From Gonocerus acuteangulatus (taxonomy: Eukaryota > Arthropoda > Insecta > Hemiptera > Coreidae): a DNA stretch of 64,000 bases. Of the stretch, positions 45,827 to 56,816 are shown piece after piece. The position numbers and the translations under genes are program-made. Below the pieces are notes generated by a model, which did no database searches, was not told the origin of the DNA, and was given only the letters and a program-made list of their open reading frames with translations. Each line of letters opens with the position of its first letter. Position 1 is the first letter of the stretch. Where the stretch lies: positions 95,920,760 through 95,984,759 of the forward strand of contig OX328125.1 of the NCBI GenBank assembly GCA_946811695.1, given 5' to 3'.

Positions 45827-46298
45827 AATAAAGGGATTATAGTTGTAGTTCGCTCCTTTCCCGTATTATTCCTTCTCAAAGGAATTCTTGAAATTCCGTT
45901 TCGGTCTCAGGCAAAAATGACGCAAGAGTGTTTAGGAAACGACGTCACTGTCAGGTGACCGGAAATTGATATTGGGAGGAAAATATGGCGGAAAATAAAC
46001 TTCATAATTATACCTGTCATGTCAATGACAATTATCTATTATAATCATTGATTGAGATTAAAGGAATAATTACGAATTTATAACCCGCCAAATTTTTCTC
46101 CCAAAATCAATTTCCGGTCACGTGACAGTGACGTCCTTTCCTAAACAATTTGCCGTCACCTTTGACGCACAATCTTTGAGGTCAATACAAACTTTGGAGG
46201 CAATGTGGGTTTTGCCTGAGGCCGAAACGGAATTTCAAGAATTCTGTCGTGGAGGAATAATACGGGAAGAGACCATACTACAAGCATTATCCCTTTTT
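45827..46298. repeat. Palindromic foldback element of about 470 bp
   Basis: Left words 'aaagggattatagttgtag', 'cccgtattattcctt', 'gaaattccgtttcgg' and 'gtgaccggaaattgat' recur inverted in the right arm up to 46298, with the centre near 46060. GCCGAAACGG inside the arms recalls the hammerhead-like GAAAC block, but no CUGANGA box is seen. Confidence 0.75.
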
Positions 46299-46385
46299 TG
46301 TGTCAGAAGCAATGATTGTACACTTAATTAAGAGAAATGTCCTTTTTATTTAATTCTCATAACCAGAATTGGTTATCGCTCGTTT

Positions 46386-46450
46386 CTAAAGCGATCTCCC
46401 GTAGTGGGAATCGAACCCACTAACTTAGGCATGTGGTGCCCTCACACTTT
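46386..46450 (-). mobile_element. SINE family B, head-only fragment
   Basis: Contains the tRNA-like part with the B box GTGGGTTCGATTCCCAC on the minus strand, but no body or tail. The D-arm side is broken, so it is not a tRNA gene. Confidence 0.65.
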
Positions 46451-46677
46451 TATTTCTGCTTTTTCTTTTTAATCAATGCTATTTATTAAATTTAGAAGGA
46501 CAACATTTACTTTATATTAGCTGACATAGGTCGATAAAAAAAAATAAATAAAATAAAATTACTATATTTATTGTTTTATATAGATTAGCTCTAATACAGT
46601 TATTACTGATGAATGTGCTTAAGTTTTGCAACTCTATTTGGGTGGATTTTGGTTTTCTGTAATTTTTACATTTGTAA

Positions 46678-47007
46678 GGGAGTGAGGTTAGAACAGTGGT
46701 AGAGGACTCGACTAATGAACTGGAGGACCCGAGTTCAAAACCGAGCGCGCACTGAAGATTTTTATCTTCTAGTGACGTCGTTCGAGGGTTTAATTGGGCT
46801 CCAAGATCGTCTCTATGCTCTCCCAGCCTTTAATTAATTAATTAATGGGTACCTGCAAAGGTAAAAATCAGGCGGCCGGAGCATAGTACTGACTACACTA
46901 ATCTCCCTAATGTGCCGTATGGTCATGAATCAGATACCTCAAAAATATCTGCCCCTCTGGGCCCTTGTGGCCTGTTACGGGACTCATTTTTTTTTTTTTT
47001 TTTTTTC
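46678..47007 (+). mobile_element. tRNA-derived SINE, family A, with T-tail
   Basis: Plus-strand copy bounded by an 11-bp duplication tacatttgtaa (46667-46677 and 47008-47018). The head has an A-box remnant (GTTAGAACAGTGGTAGAG) and a B-box-like GAGTTCAAAACCGAG; the body matches the other two copies and ends in about 20 T residues. Confidence 0.9.
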
Positions 47008-47018
47008 TACATTTGTAA

Positions 47019-47711
47019 ATTGAAATGTTAACATCATGAGAAAGTAAAATTTCTATTCGAGAGAGAGTTTTCGAATGCCAGTGGTTTTTGACTTCATCAA
47101 TGCTATGTGGAACAGCTGTCATATACTCCAATGATATCTGATTGTATAGGGATCCTATTTCCACCTGATATCGCATTGCTGTCTTCGGTGCGTTAAGTCG
47201 GTCAAATAGCTGTATTTATATTACAGCGTCATATGGCGGCCGTGTCTTATGACGTAGTAATATATCAAAACAGAAAAAGGACCAATGATATAGCAAAGTT
47301 CAGAATCATTGTGAAGAGACGTTTAAGAAACTACAAGGCTGTACAATTTCTGCAGATTCCATGAAAATTTAGACTAACGTTCTGGGGGATGATTTTTTTT
47401 TCACACGAAGTTTCGGGATATCGAACTAAGCAGCAATAATAGAATATTCTTCCTGTTATTAAGTCATAAAAATAGATTCTTAAAATGTTTTTTGGAAAAA
47501 AAAAAAATGAAGAAAGAAAACTCCAGTTCTTTGTTAAAAACTTTCTTTAAGGAAGTTCTCTTACTCCATTTTGCTCAAATAGCCATTAATATATATTACT
47601 CTTTTATACCAATGATACTTATTAGTTTTCCTAATCAATTCCTGCTAAACTAAGAATTGAAATTCCCCCCGAAATAAATTTCCAGCTTGATGGCCAATGT
47701 CGTTGCTTCCT
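47019..47711. other. No gene seen
   Basis: AT-rich; an 89-codon minus frame runs partly through the SINE-A T-tail and is not convincing. Confidence 0.45.
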
Positions 47712-47723
47712 TTATATTTTTAC

Positions 47724-48362
47724 AAGTCCAGATGGAATGGTTGGGATTCGGCTAAATAAACCTCAATATGATTTTGTTTTAAAAAAATCTATATTTCGGA
47801 CGTTTCGGCTACTCATTGGTAGCCTTCGTCAGCTAAAATGACAAAAAAAAGGAATTGATACAAAAACAAAAAAAATTATGATTGTGGTAGGTAACAGAAC
47901 TATAGATACAATTTAACTTATAACAGAACATATCGTCTTAAAATTCTTAGAATGAGTAGAATGAAAAAGAAAATAGGTACAGTAATTGATTTTAATAGTA
48001 ATTAGTAACATTAATTGATTTCTTTGTAAAATCAATTAATGTTACTAATTACTATTAAAATCAATTACTGTACCTATTTTCTTTTTCATTCTACTCATTC
48101 TAAGAATTTTAAGACGATATGTTCTGTTATAAGTTAAATTGTATCTATAGTTCTGTTACCTATCACAATTATAAATTTTTCTTGTTTATTTCTGTATTAA
48201 TTTCTTTTTTTTGTCATTTTAGCTGACGAAGGCTACCAATGAGTAGCTGAAACGTCCAAAATATAGATTTTTTTAAAACAAAATCATATTGAGGTTTATT
48301 TAGCCGAATCCCAACCATTCCATCTGTACTTATCACCTCGACGGCTAACTATCTAATCATCA
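47724..48362. mobile_element. Palindromic hammerhead-like retroposon, family HP1, with 12-bp duplication
   Basis: Direct repeats ttatatttttac lie at 47712-47723 and 48363-48374. The two arms (about 47731-48020 and 48030-48323) are nearly perfect inverses over some 290 bp each, with cores at 47798-47833 (minus) and 48223-48257 (plus). Here the right arm is the longer one and carries the 'gttagccgtcgaggtgata' end. Confidence 0.75.
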
Positions 48363-48390
48363 TTATATTTTTACGGTACCCCGTGAGGTA

Positions 48391-48391
48391 T

Positions 48392-48434
<43 letters not shown>
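48391..48434. repeat. (TA)n microsatellite
   Basis: TA run shortly after the 47.7-kb palindromic insert. Confidence 0.95.
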
Positions 48435-48436
<2 letters not shown>

Positions 48437-48952
48437 TTATTTGTGCAGATGTCAATAAACGCTTTATTATAAAAAAAAACAAAAAAAAAAAAAACAGCCC
48501 TTTTTGCGCAGACAAGTCTCAATCGACGTTGGTATTTACCATCTGCTTGCGTTTATTGAGGTGAAACATGCAGCTGTGGGGACCTCAGGGCTATTTCCTA
48601 CAACATAATTTATTTATTAGTGACACCGCGACAAGGGCAATTCATCACTTAAAATACATACATAATACCTACAACATAAGAATGAAGTTGATACGATAAT
48701 GCCCTGAAACGTGTTCAGAATTAAGAAAACCCGAAAATTCCGATTACCTTTGTGACATGTGAATTCTATGTTTTAATATATTCTATTTCCGTTACGAATA
48801 AATTATTTTGCGCGAATTTCCGGTTATTTTGATCCTTAGGAATGGTACGTTATGGGGCTATTAAAAAAAAGCAAAACGAATTGCAATTTTCATAAGTAAT
48901 TGTTGCAAGTTCAATTTCAAAATTTAGTTTTTCCAATTACTTTTGGGAGACA

Positions 48953-48955
<3 letters not shown>

Positions 48956-49023
<68 letters not shown>
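48956..49023. repeat. (TA)n microsatellite
   Basis: About 34 TA units, left of the satellite array. Confidence 0.95.
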
Positions 49024-49029
<6 letters not shown>

Positions 49030-49162
49030 CAAGAAATAACTGAGCGTGCATGCTAGGTCCCAATATCAGTATGTACTTAGATGACTTCAGCTTTAACCTG
49101 ACTTCTTGGGCTAGTTCAGCGTACATATGCGTACAAAGACATATATACGCTAAGGGGTATAT

Positions 49163-50206
49163 CTATTCCTTTCAGTTATCTCTTAAGATGTACTATTCCT
49201 TCTACTAGAGGCACCCAGGATTAGGTAGTTCCAAGTGCCTGACCATGTGGGGGACCCATGGACCCACTACCTGCCGAGTCAGCACACTACCACCTTCAGG
49301 GCTACAGGATTCACATCTAAAGCTATCTTGTATCTTTCTCGGCAACATCAGGGCGCTGAAAAAGGTCTATATCTATTCCTTTCCGTTACCTCTTAAGATG
49401 TACTACTCCTTCTACTAGAGGCACCCAGGTTTAGGTAGTTCCAATTGCCTGAGGTATGCCTGACCATGTGGGGGACCCTTGGACACTACCTTCAGGGCTA
49501 CAGGATTCACATCTAAAGCTATCTTGTATCTTTCTCGGCAACATCAGGGCGCTGAAAAAGGTCTATATCTATTCCTTTCGGTTACCTCTTAAGATGTACT
49601 ATTCCTTCTACTAGAGGCACCCAGGTTTAGGTAGTTCCAATTGCCTGAGGTATGCCTGACCATGTGGGGGACCCTTGGACACTACCTGCCGAGTCAGCAC
49701 ACTACCTTCAGGGCTACAGGATTCACATCTAAAGCTATCTTGTATCTTTCTCGGCAACATCAGGGCGCTGAAAAAGGTCTATATCTATTCCTTTCGGTTA
49801 CCTCTTAAGATGTACTATTCCTTCTACTAGAGGCACCCAGGTTTAGGTAGTTCCAATTGCCTGAGGTATGCCTGACCATGTGGGGGACCCTTGGACACTA
49901 CCTGCCGAGTCAGCACACTACCTTCAGGGCTACAGGATTCACATCTAAAGCTATCTTGTATCTTTCTCGGCAACATCAGGGCGCTGAAAAAGGTCTATAT
50001 CTATTCCTTTCGGTTACCTCTTAAGATGTACTATTCCTTCTACTAGAGGCACCCAGGTTTAGGTAGTTCCAATTGCCTGAGGTATGCCTGACCATGTGGG
50101 GGACCCTTGGACACTACCTGCCGAGTCAGCACACTACCTTCAGGGCTACAGGATTCACGTCTAAAGCTATCTTGTATCTTTCTCGGCAACATCAGGGCGC
50201 TGAAAA
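49163..50206 (+). repeat. Five-unit satellite-like tandem array
   Basis: Units begin 'ctattccttt' at 49163, 49373, 49569, 49785 and 50001, with lengths 210, 196, 216, 216 and about 206. The second lacks a ~20-base block including 'gccgagtcagcaca'. Units 3-5 are nearly identical and the first is the most diverged, so the array probably grew from its right side. It is GC-richer than its flanks and starts just right of a (TA)n tract. Confidence 0.92.
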
Positions 50207-51317
50207 AGTGCTCGGAAAGCCATCTCCCAGACTTAAGAGACTAAGATTTCATTTAGCGTTTGAAAGATATTCTGACGGCTACTGTTTTCGTGGATATGAA
50301 ATAGTTTTTCGTAAATTTATTTTATATTTAAATATAAAAACACATAGGTATATAATTGTGTCCCTTATTAATAAGGGTTATTAATACCTAGGTTTAGATA
50401 AAAATAATAGATCTCAGGTAAAACCCCTATCTTATTGGAAAATATTTTAAGTTACTCTTAGTTACCAGATTTCAAATTTGTTTTGTACAAGGCTTGTTCA
50501 TTTATTAATTTTAATTTTAACGTACATTTATTTTTGACAACGAATTTTAAAAGGGTTATCTATAGGTTACTACCCTTTTCTAGCCAGGGTAGGGCTGATG
50601 CATTTTCTTTTTTCGAAATAAAAGCCACCCCTAGTGAGAATCGAACCCACGACCTCAGGCACGCCTTAGCACTCACGGCTACCGTATCTCCGATGCTTGT
50701 TTAAATTAGAGCAAATCGCCTTCGTTGCGGAATGAATAAAAAAATAATTAAATATTGGACAACATTTTCCCTATTTTCACAGTAATTATCTCTCATTAGG
50801 TGTTTTGCTGCAATACAACCAAAATTTCGGTAATTAGATGAATATTCAACCTCCCTTCCATCGCCCTATCCGACCAATTTTTCATAAGCCAACTCGTCCT
50901 TTCTTGTTCAAGATTTATTGTAGGAATACCAAGTTTTGTTTGTGGCAAAATAAAATTGTGACAGGTATCATGTGTAACTTACACATACACTGGAGCATGT
51001 GTGAGGGTATTTTAATGAGGCTATACTTTTTGTCAATTTATGTTTAGGAAAGATATATATGTATTTGGAGATATTACTCAAATACATTCATGAGAGAAGT
51101 CTTGCAATTAAGTTAAGGCCACTCAAATATTACTATAATTGAATTTTCTAGTTGAACAAATTGTTATTAAATTTAGTTAAATTTGAAAATTTTCTTGGCG
51201 CCTTTAGAAAACTAACAATGCCTTCTAACAGGCAGAAAACTCTTTGAACAATTGCTGCATTCGGACAGAAGTTGATGAACAAAGCATCAGAACTACCTGA
51301 CGGAGCTATTGCCCCAG
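50207..51317. other. No gene seen outside the 50.5-kb SINE
   Basis: A 103-codon frame starts in the last satellite unit and leaves it at 50207; its second half has no motif. The rest is AT-rich. Confidence 0.45.
50505..50700 (-). mobile_element. SINE family B copy
   Basis: Same order as the 45.1-kb copy: minus-strand head with a B-box-like GTGGGTTCGATTCTCAC, body, and tail ending in acgttaaaattaaaatt. The word gcttgtt recurs just outside both ends and may be the remains of a target duplication. Confidence 0.82.
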
Positions 51318-51353
51318 GTGAGCTGACAGAAAACGGGCTTTCTGTCAGCTCAC
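51318..51353. repeat. Perfect 15-bp stem hairpin
   Basis: GTGAGCTGACAGAAA and TTTCTGTCAGCTCAC flank the loop acgggc. It lies inside a stretch with no recognised gene or element. Confidence 0.85.
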
Positions 51354-51572
51354 AGGCGAGCCATACTTCCAAGAACGCCTTTACCTCTTTAACACTTTAG
51401 TTTAAAAGTGATCTATTAGACAAAGTGGAAAATTGTCCGAAGATTGTATTTTAGAAAACCTTTTAACTTGTATAATTTGTTTGCTGTCATTGAAACGAGG
51501 GATGTCTGAAAGTCCTGGCGACATTGTAGCCTACTTGTGTTTCCAGTTGGAACTTATTTTTAACTTTATTAT

Positions 51573-51612
51573 GCCCAGATATAATATTATTTACATAATA
51601 TTATATCTGGGC
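51573..51612. repeat. Perfect 17-bp stem hairpin
   Basis: GCCCAGATATAATATTA and TAATATTATATCTGGGC flank a 6-base loop. Confidence 0.85.
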
Positions 51613-51994
51613 AACTAAAATACAATTACTATGTAATTTTATGAGTGCATAAAATAGGCATGTATCTTAAGTTTTATTGAGAATGCATCTCCTAACTTTG
51701 CCAAGGTAATCATGGACCCCAAGAGACAAAATCTCTTATCATTCATAAAGAAGGGTTTACCATAAATTCCTAACTACTCCATCGCTTATTATAGATAAAC
51801 TCAAGGCCATCATCAATTCCTGGAATCTCATCATGAATATCCTAATCCTCATTCTTGAAACCATCGCCCTTGATGAGTTTCCTTGATGCTGCCAACATCA
51901 CTCGATAGACTTATTCAACTTCAACAACACAATCCAAAAATCACACGGCGACAAAACAATTCCTTCGATTGCAACCTCTACATTAAATATAAGA

Positions 51995-52150
51995 TCACTT
52001 CCTTTTATTTATTGTTTTATGAACTTCTTGTAAAGACCGGTCAAAATTATGCAAAAAACCTATTAAAGTAAACATTGACCCATTATTTTCTATAATCCCA
52101 AATTGACTACAATTTATCCTATAAACTATTACTAAAAGGTCATCGAACCA
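51995..52150 (+). repeat. Dispersed repeat, partner at 53.57-53.72 kb
   Basis: 'tatgaacttcttgtaaa', 'gtaaacattgaccc' and 'ctataatcccaaattgac' recur in diverged form at 53576-53715. Confidence 0.5.
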
Positions 52151-52508
52151 CGATATCTGCCTGCGCCCACGTCCACCAATGATTGACCGCATAACCTGCG
52201 CCCAATTGAAATGCACCAACTCCAATCAGCCTTCATTGCACTCTCTGCTCTTCTAATTAATCTGGCCTTCACTACTCAATTAGCAACGCCGCGCACAATA
52301 ACTTCCCGCGCATTTACACACTCCACGTGGTCACCATACATCATAATAATACTCAACGCAATATTGTATAATATTATTATACCCACTGGCAAATATTTCA
52401 AAATAGGCTAACACATCTAATTTAAACAGATTTATGAGGTAATAACTGATACTTATGGAAGTCACTGCATCACTGTTGATCCAAAAGGATCAGTTCTATC
52501 TCCTTATA

Positions 52509-52536
52509 GCCCCGATGAAGGCTGAAATGTTGGCAA
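52509..52536 (+). repeat. Minimal hammerhead-like remnant
   Basis: Reads CCCGAUGA, A, GGCU, GAAAUGUUGGC: the stem is reduced to one strand and GAAAC has become GAAAU. It probably descends from an HP2-type core (CCCUGAUGAAGGCU...). Confidence 0.3.
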
Positions 52537-52679
52537 TAAAAATTGATTTGTATAAAAAGAAAATTGTTTACATTAACTACTATGTGCGAATTCCAGATAG
52601 CTTTTCCTTAATTAAGTTATAAATAAATAAAAAAAACAAGAAAAAAAAAACGTTTAATGTTTGTTTAAACCCAAGAGAA

Positions 52680-52945
52680 ATTAAACTTGTAGGAGTAAGT
52701 AGACATTATTATTGTAAGAGTAATACGGCATTATTGTTATAAGAGCAGACATAAATTAAACTTGTAAGAATAAGCAGACCAGACATTCAACTTGTTAAAA
52801 TAAAAATACATTGGACTTGTAAGAGGAAGCAGTCCTGACATTGAACTTGTTAAAATAAAAATACATTGCACTTGTAAGAGGAAGCAGACCTGACTATGAA
52901 CTTGTTAAAATAAAAATGCATTGGACTTGTAAGAGGAAGCAGACT
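52680..52945 (+). repeat. 55-bp minisatellite
   Basis: Units with 'gaacttgttaaaataaaaat' and 'cattggacttgtaagaggaa' repeat at 52788, 52843 and 52898; shorter, more diverged units precede them from 52680. Confidence 0.85.
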
Positions 52946-53815
52946 CAAAACTCAATTATTATCATTTTTTTTCTCTTAACTGTAAAGTGTATTTCTAAGC
53001 CAAAAGAAATTTTATCACAATATATATTCGAGTAGTATCCTATAAGCGTTACTCCCATTTGTGGCCTCCAATAATATAACGTATGGTCCAATTAGTTCTA
53101 TTTATAGCTGACAACATTAATGAGATAATCGCCTATAAGAGACTATTGGGGGCGAGCAAGTCCAATTCTACCACAATTATTTTAAGACAAATACTAAAGG
53201 AAGAAAATAGATCAGAATAAAATATGTATTAATTTTTGAATAGAACACTTAAGAAATATATTATTTAAATATTTTGCCTCGTTTTTATTTATTTATTTTA
53301 TATTGAGTTTCGTCAAGTTCCTTTCTTTTTCTAAACTTTTATACATTTATAAAATTGAATAGATGTTTATATTTCATAGAATGACGAGCCAGAGAATTTT
53401 CACCATCCCGATAATAGTAATATAATAGATTTTATAAATCGTACATATCGATACATTTCACAAATCGTAATATAGGATATCAATAAATTTTACAAATCAT
53501 ATAGTCAGTTATATAGTAAGACTTCAATATGTTATAAATGGAACCTCCAAAATACAAATAAAACCATATTGTTTCTTATGAACTTCTTATAAATAGCGGG
53601 TACAATTAAGCGAAGGCCAATTGAGGTAAACGTTAACATCTATTTATCAAATGTTCCTGGTTTACAAGTGGTCTATAATCCAAAACTGACAACAATTCGT
53701 CATACTTTATATAATATATAAATAAGTTTTGCACAACGTAATATAATGTATCAATAAATTTTATTAGAAATCGTGTAGCCGACTACAGAGTAATACATCA
53801 ATATATTTTGTAGAT

Positions 53816-53818
<3 letters not shown>

Positions 53819-53875
<57 letters not shown>
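53819..53875. repeat. (TA)n microsatellite
   Basis: TA run adjoining the SINE-C copy. Confidence 0.95.
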
Positions 53876-53878
<3 letters not shown>

Positions 53879-53883
53879 CCAAG

Positions 53884-53997
53884 GGTCCAGGGTGCAACCA
53901 GGAATTTTCTCAGCGAGCCCTGAGCGCCGGTGGGGATCGAACCCACCATCTCCCGCTTATGAATCTAGCGCGCTAGCCACTAGACCACGGGAGACCC
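53884..53997 (-). mobile_element. tRNA-derived SINE, family C, head portion
   Basis: Minus-strand TGGTCTAGTGGCTAGCGCG (A box) and GGTGGGTTCGATCCCCAC (B box), closely matching the 39.2-kb copy. The anticodon-loop position would read CAT here and GAT there. The copy abuts a (TA)n tract, and the 3' body is missing. Confidence 0.78.
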
Positions 53998-54386
53998 TGT
54001 CTCGTGATATACTATATGAATACATGTTACAAAACGTTTAATCAGCTAAAAAGTATCTCAATTTTCCAAATCTTGATGTAATACATATATCAATAAATTT
54101 TGAAAATCGTGATATAATATAGCAATAATTAAAAAATCGTTTAGTCAGGTATGTAATAATATTTTAATACATCGTAAAAATATAATACTTTTTACAAATT
54201 GTGTAGTAATAGAAGTATATTTTTTACTGAAACATAAGACAAAAAAAAAATAAAAAAAAAAAAAAATGTATGTTATAAGTAAAGCTTGGGACAGGCAGAA
54301 TAAACGCCTCTATATTGGTTTACTTTATGGAGGAAATAGAAAAATCGTGTAGTCGGTTCTGTAGCAATGAATAAATATATTTTACG

Positions 54387-54705
54387 CAATGGAGATAGAG
54401 ATAGTTAGCCGTTGCGGTGATACGAAAAATTAAAAAAAAAAAAAAAAAAATGAACATTATTATTTAAAAAAAAAAAAAAAAATGAATGTTCCATTTTTGT
54501 TTAAAAATACGATTGGTTCAAAATTTATTGTCGTGATGTTTTTAAAAAATAGGCTCATTATTTGCCACAACTTGTAATTTGTGTATTTATTTATTTTTAG
54601 CTGAAGAAGGCTGCCAAAGTGTAGCCGAAACGTCCAATATATATTTCTACCAGAAGATCTGACCTTTTTTTCCTCCTACCCCAATCCCAACCATCCCTTG
54701 ACTTC
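54387..54705 (+). mobile_element. Single-unit hammerhead-like retroposon (HP1 family)
   Basis: Direct repeats atattttacg lie at 54377-54386 and 54706-54715. It begins 'gatagttagccgttgcggt', contains an A-rich stretch and one plus-strand core at 54601-54636 (CTGAAGA, A, GGCTGC...GTAGCC, GAAAC), and ends 'ccaatcccaaccatcc'. Confidence 0.7.
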
Positions 54706-54715
54706 ATATTTTACG

Positions 54716-55417
54716 AAATTTGAAACGAAACTCTATATATATACCATTTAAGCCTAATATGAATGATTTCAGAAAATCAGATCACTAGGTGTCGGCTTTT
54801 ACCGGGAATCAAGTTATTGCCTTAAGTATCCTTATATTGTGGTTGTTAAGATTGATAACAACCACAATACATAAGCCAACCACTATCACTCCGTTCTGAT
54901 CGGGATCTTCATGATATCATAACGATATCACTGCACGAAAAACTGATCCAAACTGTCAGGTATGGACATTTCTCCGGGAATCCTCGTTAGGGATGTATTC
55001 GACCCGATTTACAACATTGATCGAATCACCGTTACTCCTTACTGGAATCCCCCAATCACCGGTTACTCGTGACCTCATCGCCAATAGACATGAATCACCG
55101 TGTGTTTGAAGGAGGCCAATAAAATTGCGCAATCTCAGTGTAAACATTAGATAATAAGGTTGTTTAAAAATAGATCATGATTTAGTATTTTTAGAGTACT
55201 CGGGGTATTTAATATCCATATGGTATATTAAGTGCTAAATTGTTATTCAATAAAATTATTTTAAACCGATTTGGTTGTCAAATTTCTTTTGTAGGATTAT
55301 ATTTAGTTGCTGTACATTAAAATAATAGACCAGCTCACAGGTTTATCGTCGGTGTGATTTGGAGAGCTTAGAACATAGACTCTTAATATTTCTCACAAGG
55401 GAAGGGGGATTGCGACT
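54716..55417. other. No gene seen
   Basis: Besides the 54.8-kb hairpin, 'cgaatcaccgttactcctta' and 'caatcaccggttactcgtg' (55021-55070) form a short direct repeat. No element boundaries found. Confidence 0.45.
54831..54875. repeat. Hairpin with 14-bp stem
   Basis: TATTGTGGTTGTTA and TAACAACCACAATA flank agattga. Outer bases CTTA and TAAG also pair. Confidence 0.8.
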
Positions 55418-55515
55418 CCTATCCAGGCTAGAAAATTGTGTTAATCTGTAGATAACCCGTACAAAAGTTAGCCTTATGTAAAAATGGACGTTAAAATTTA
55501 AATAAATGAAAAAAG
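55418..55515 (+). mobile_element. SINE family B, tail-only fragment
   Basis: Plus-strand 'atccaggctagaaaattg', 'tagataacccgtacaaaa' and 'acgttaaaatttaaataaat'. It is more diverged than the 45.1-kb copy and lacks the head. Confidence 0.7.
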
Positions 55516-55619
55516 TAAGTTGAATTCGCCGTCGTGGAGTTGCCGGAACCAATGTGTTCTGGATTTTTTCACTTTTCTAGAAGATGGTTATGCCTAGATT
55601 ACATGAGCTTGGAAATAGT

Positions 55620-55910
55620 CATTAGTCCTCTAGATTTGTGACAAGTGACAAGTACTCTTTCACAAGTTGGTGGACAAGTGCGTCCAGTAAGGTCCATCCA
55701 GTAACAAACTTTAAAAATAAACACTTGATATGATAAAGGGCAACTGAATAGTAGAATGGAGGTGGGGGGAGCTTACTTGTCGCTAAGTAAATATAATCCA
55801 ATCTCATTCAGTTTACTTGCTACGTTTACTAATAATATTCACGTGCCAATAAGAAATAACCTCTTCAATGTAGGTACAAGTGCTTAGGGGAAAAGCACTA
55901 ATGACAAGAG
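55620..55910 (+). repeat. Dispersed repeat, partner at 10.3 kb
   Basis: 'gtacaagtgcttaggggaaa' and 'agcactaatgacaag' match 10.3 kb. 'tgacaagtgacaagtac' near the left end hints at terminal inverted repeats. Confidence 0.45.
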
Positions 55911-56562
55911 TGATTTTATTCGATTAATTACGTCCGAATCCAAATAAAACATTGTACATTATAAAACCCTATAAAAGGTAAAACCATAATTCCTACAATT
56001 TTATTTTTACGAGAAAATAATTCTTCGATGGATGGAATGTTTTCGTTACCAAAAAATTTCAAAGTTCTTTCATGAATGAAACCTCAATAGCTTCAGAATG
56101 TGCTAAAATACAGTTTAGGTGTCTTTCTTCTAGTTCCTTCTTAAAACAGATGTTTACTAATATCCAAAGAAGTAGTTTCAATAAACTAAATGGGAAGGCT
56201 TCTAGGAGATTATACACTACATGTGATCAAGCATTCACGAACGATTCGTTCATCTTCTTGTTATCCCAGGATGAACTAATCGTTTATAGCTCCTTGGCGA
56301 ACGTTTCGTTCCTCCTTATCTCCCTTGAGGCAGTAAAGGTGTTATTATAAATGAAAACGTGTTTAAAAAGTTAGTTTCGAAACTATAATAGCCGCTCTTA
56401 GGGTGAACTTGGGTGGTTGGATTCTAAAATTACCTTCCACCCGATGTAGGAACCTTCGCTCAGGTTATAAATACCGCGGTAAAAGGCTGGAGGAGTCCGT
56501 GCACTCTGCGTCTACACGCTGTAAAATTGAGGGAAGCAGAAACGAAAATTATGATAAAAAAA
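55911..56562. other. No supported gene
   Basis: A 92-codon plus frame (56072-56350) reads Ser-rich sequence without a known motif. It lies directly upstream of element G and could be part of an unrecognised repeat. Confidence 0.35.
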
Positions 56563-56680
56563 GTCCGACTCGCAGGAACTGCATCATCTTAGCGCGGTTC
56601 CGTTCTTATCTCTAGACTCATTTAAAATGATTAAAATAGAAGCTGTTATTATTTTGGGTCCACATTTCTAGAAAGCATGA

Positions 56681-56816
56681 AGATTAGATAGTTAGCTGTC
56701 GAGGTGATAAGTAAAGATGGAATGGTTGGGATTCGGCTAAAGAAACCTCAATACGATTTTTGTTAAAAAATCTATATATAGGACGTTTCAGCTACTCATT
56801 GGTAGCCTTCGTCAGC
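56681..56816 (-). mobile_element. HP1 unit, truncated after the core
   Basis: Plus-strand order 'gatagttagctgtcgagg', 'ggttgggattcggctaa', then the inverse core at 56781-56816 (GAAAC kept; the last stem base is changed to give G-U). Homology stops right after CTGAC, where unrelated sequence begins. Confidence 0.65.

Larger units (their letters stand above)
53430..54385 (+). repeat. Degenerate tandem array, 'atcgtgtagtcggt' type
   Basis: Words of the type 'caataaattttacaaatc' and 'tcgtgtagtcagttatgtag' recur irregularly. The array is interrupted by a (TA)n tract and the SINE-C copy at 53884-53997, and it runs up to the HP1 insert at 54387. Confidence 0.6.

Noticed and set aside
49163..50206. 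CRISPR-like array
   Set aside because: Units of about 210 bp are contiguous without unique spacers, and the genome is eukaryotic; it is a satellite.
50073..50384. 103-codon ORF starting in the satellite
   Set aside because: The first half is satellite sequence and the second half has no motif; the start lies inside the repeat unit.
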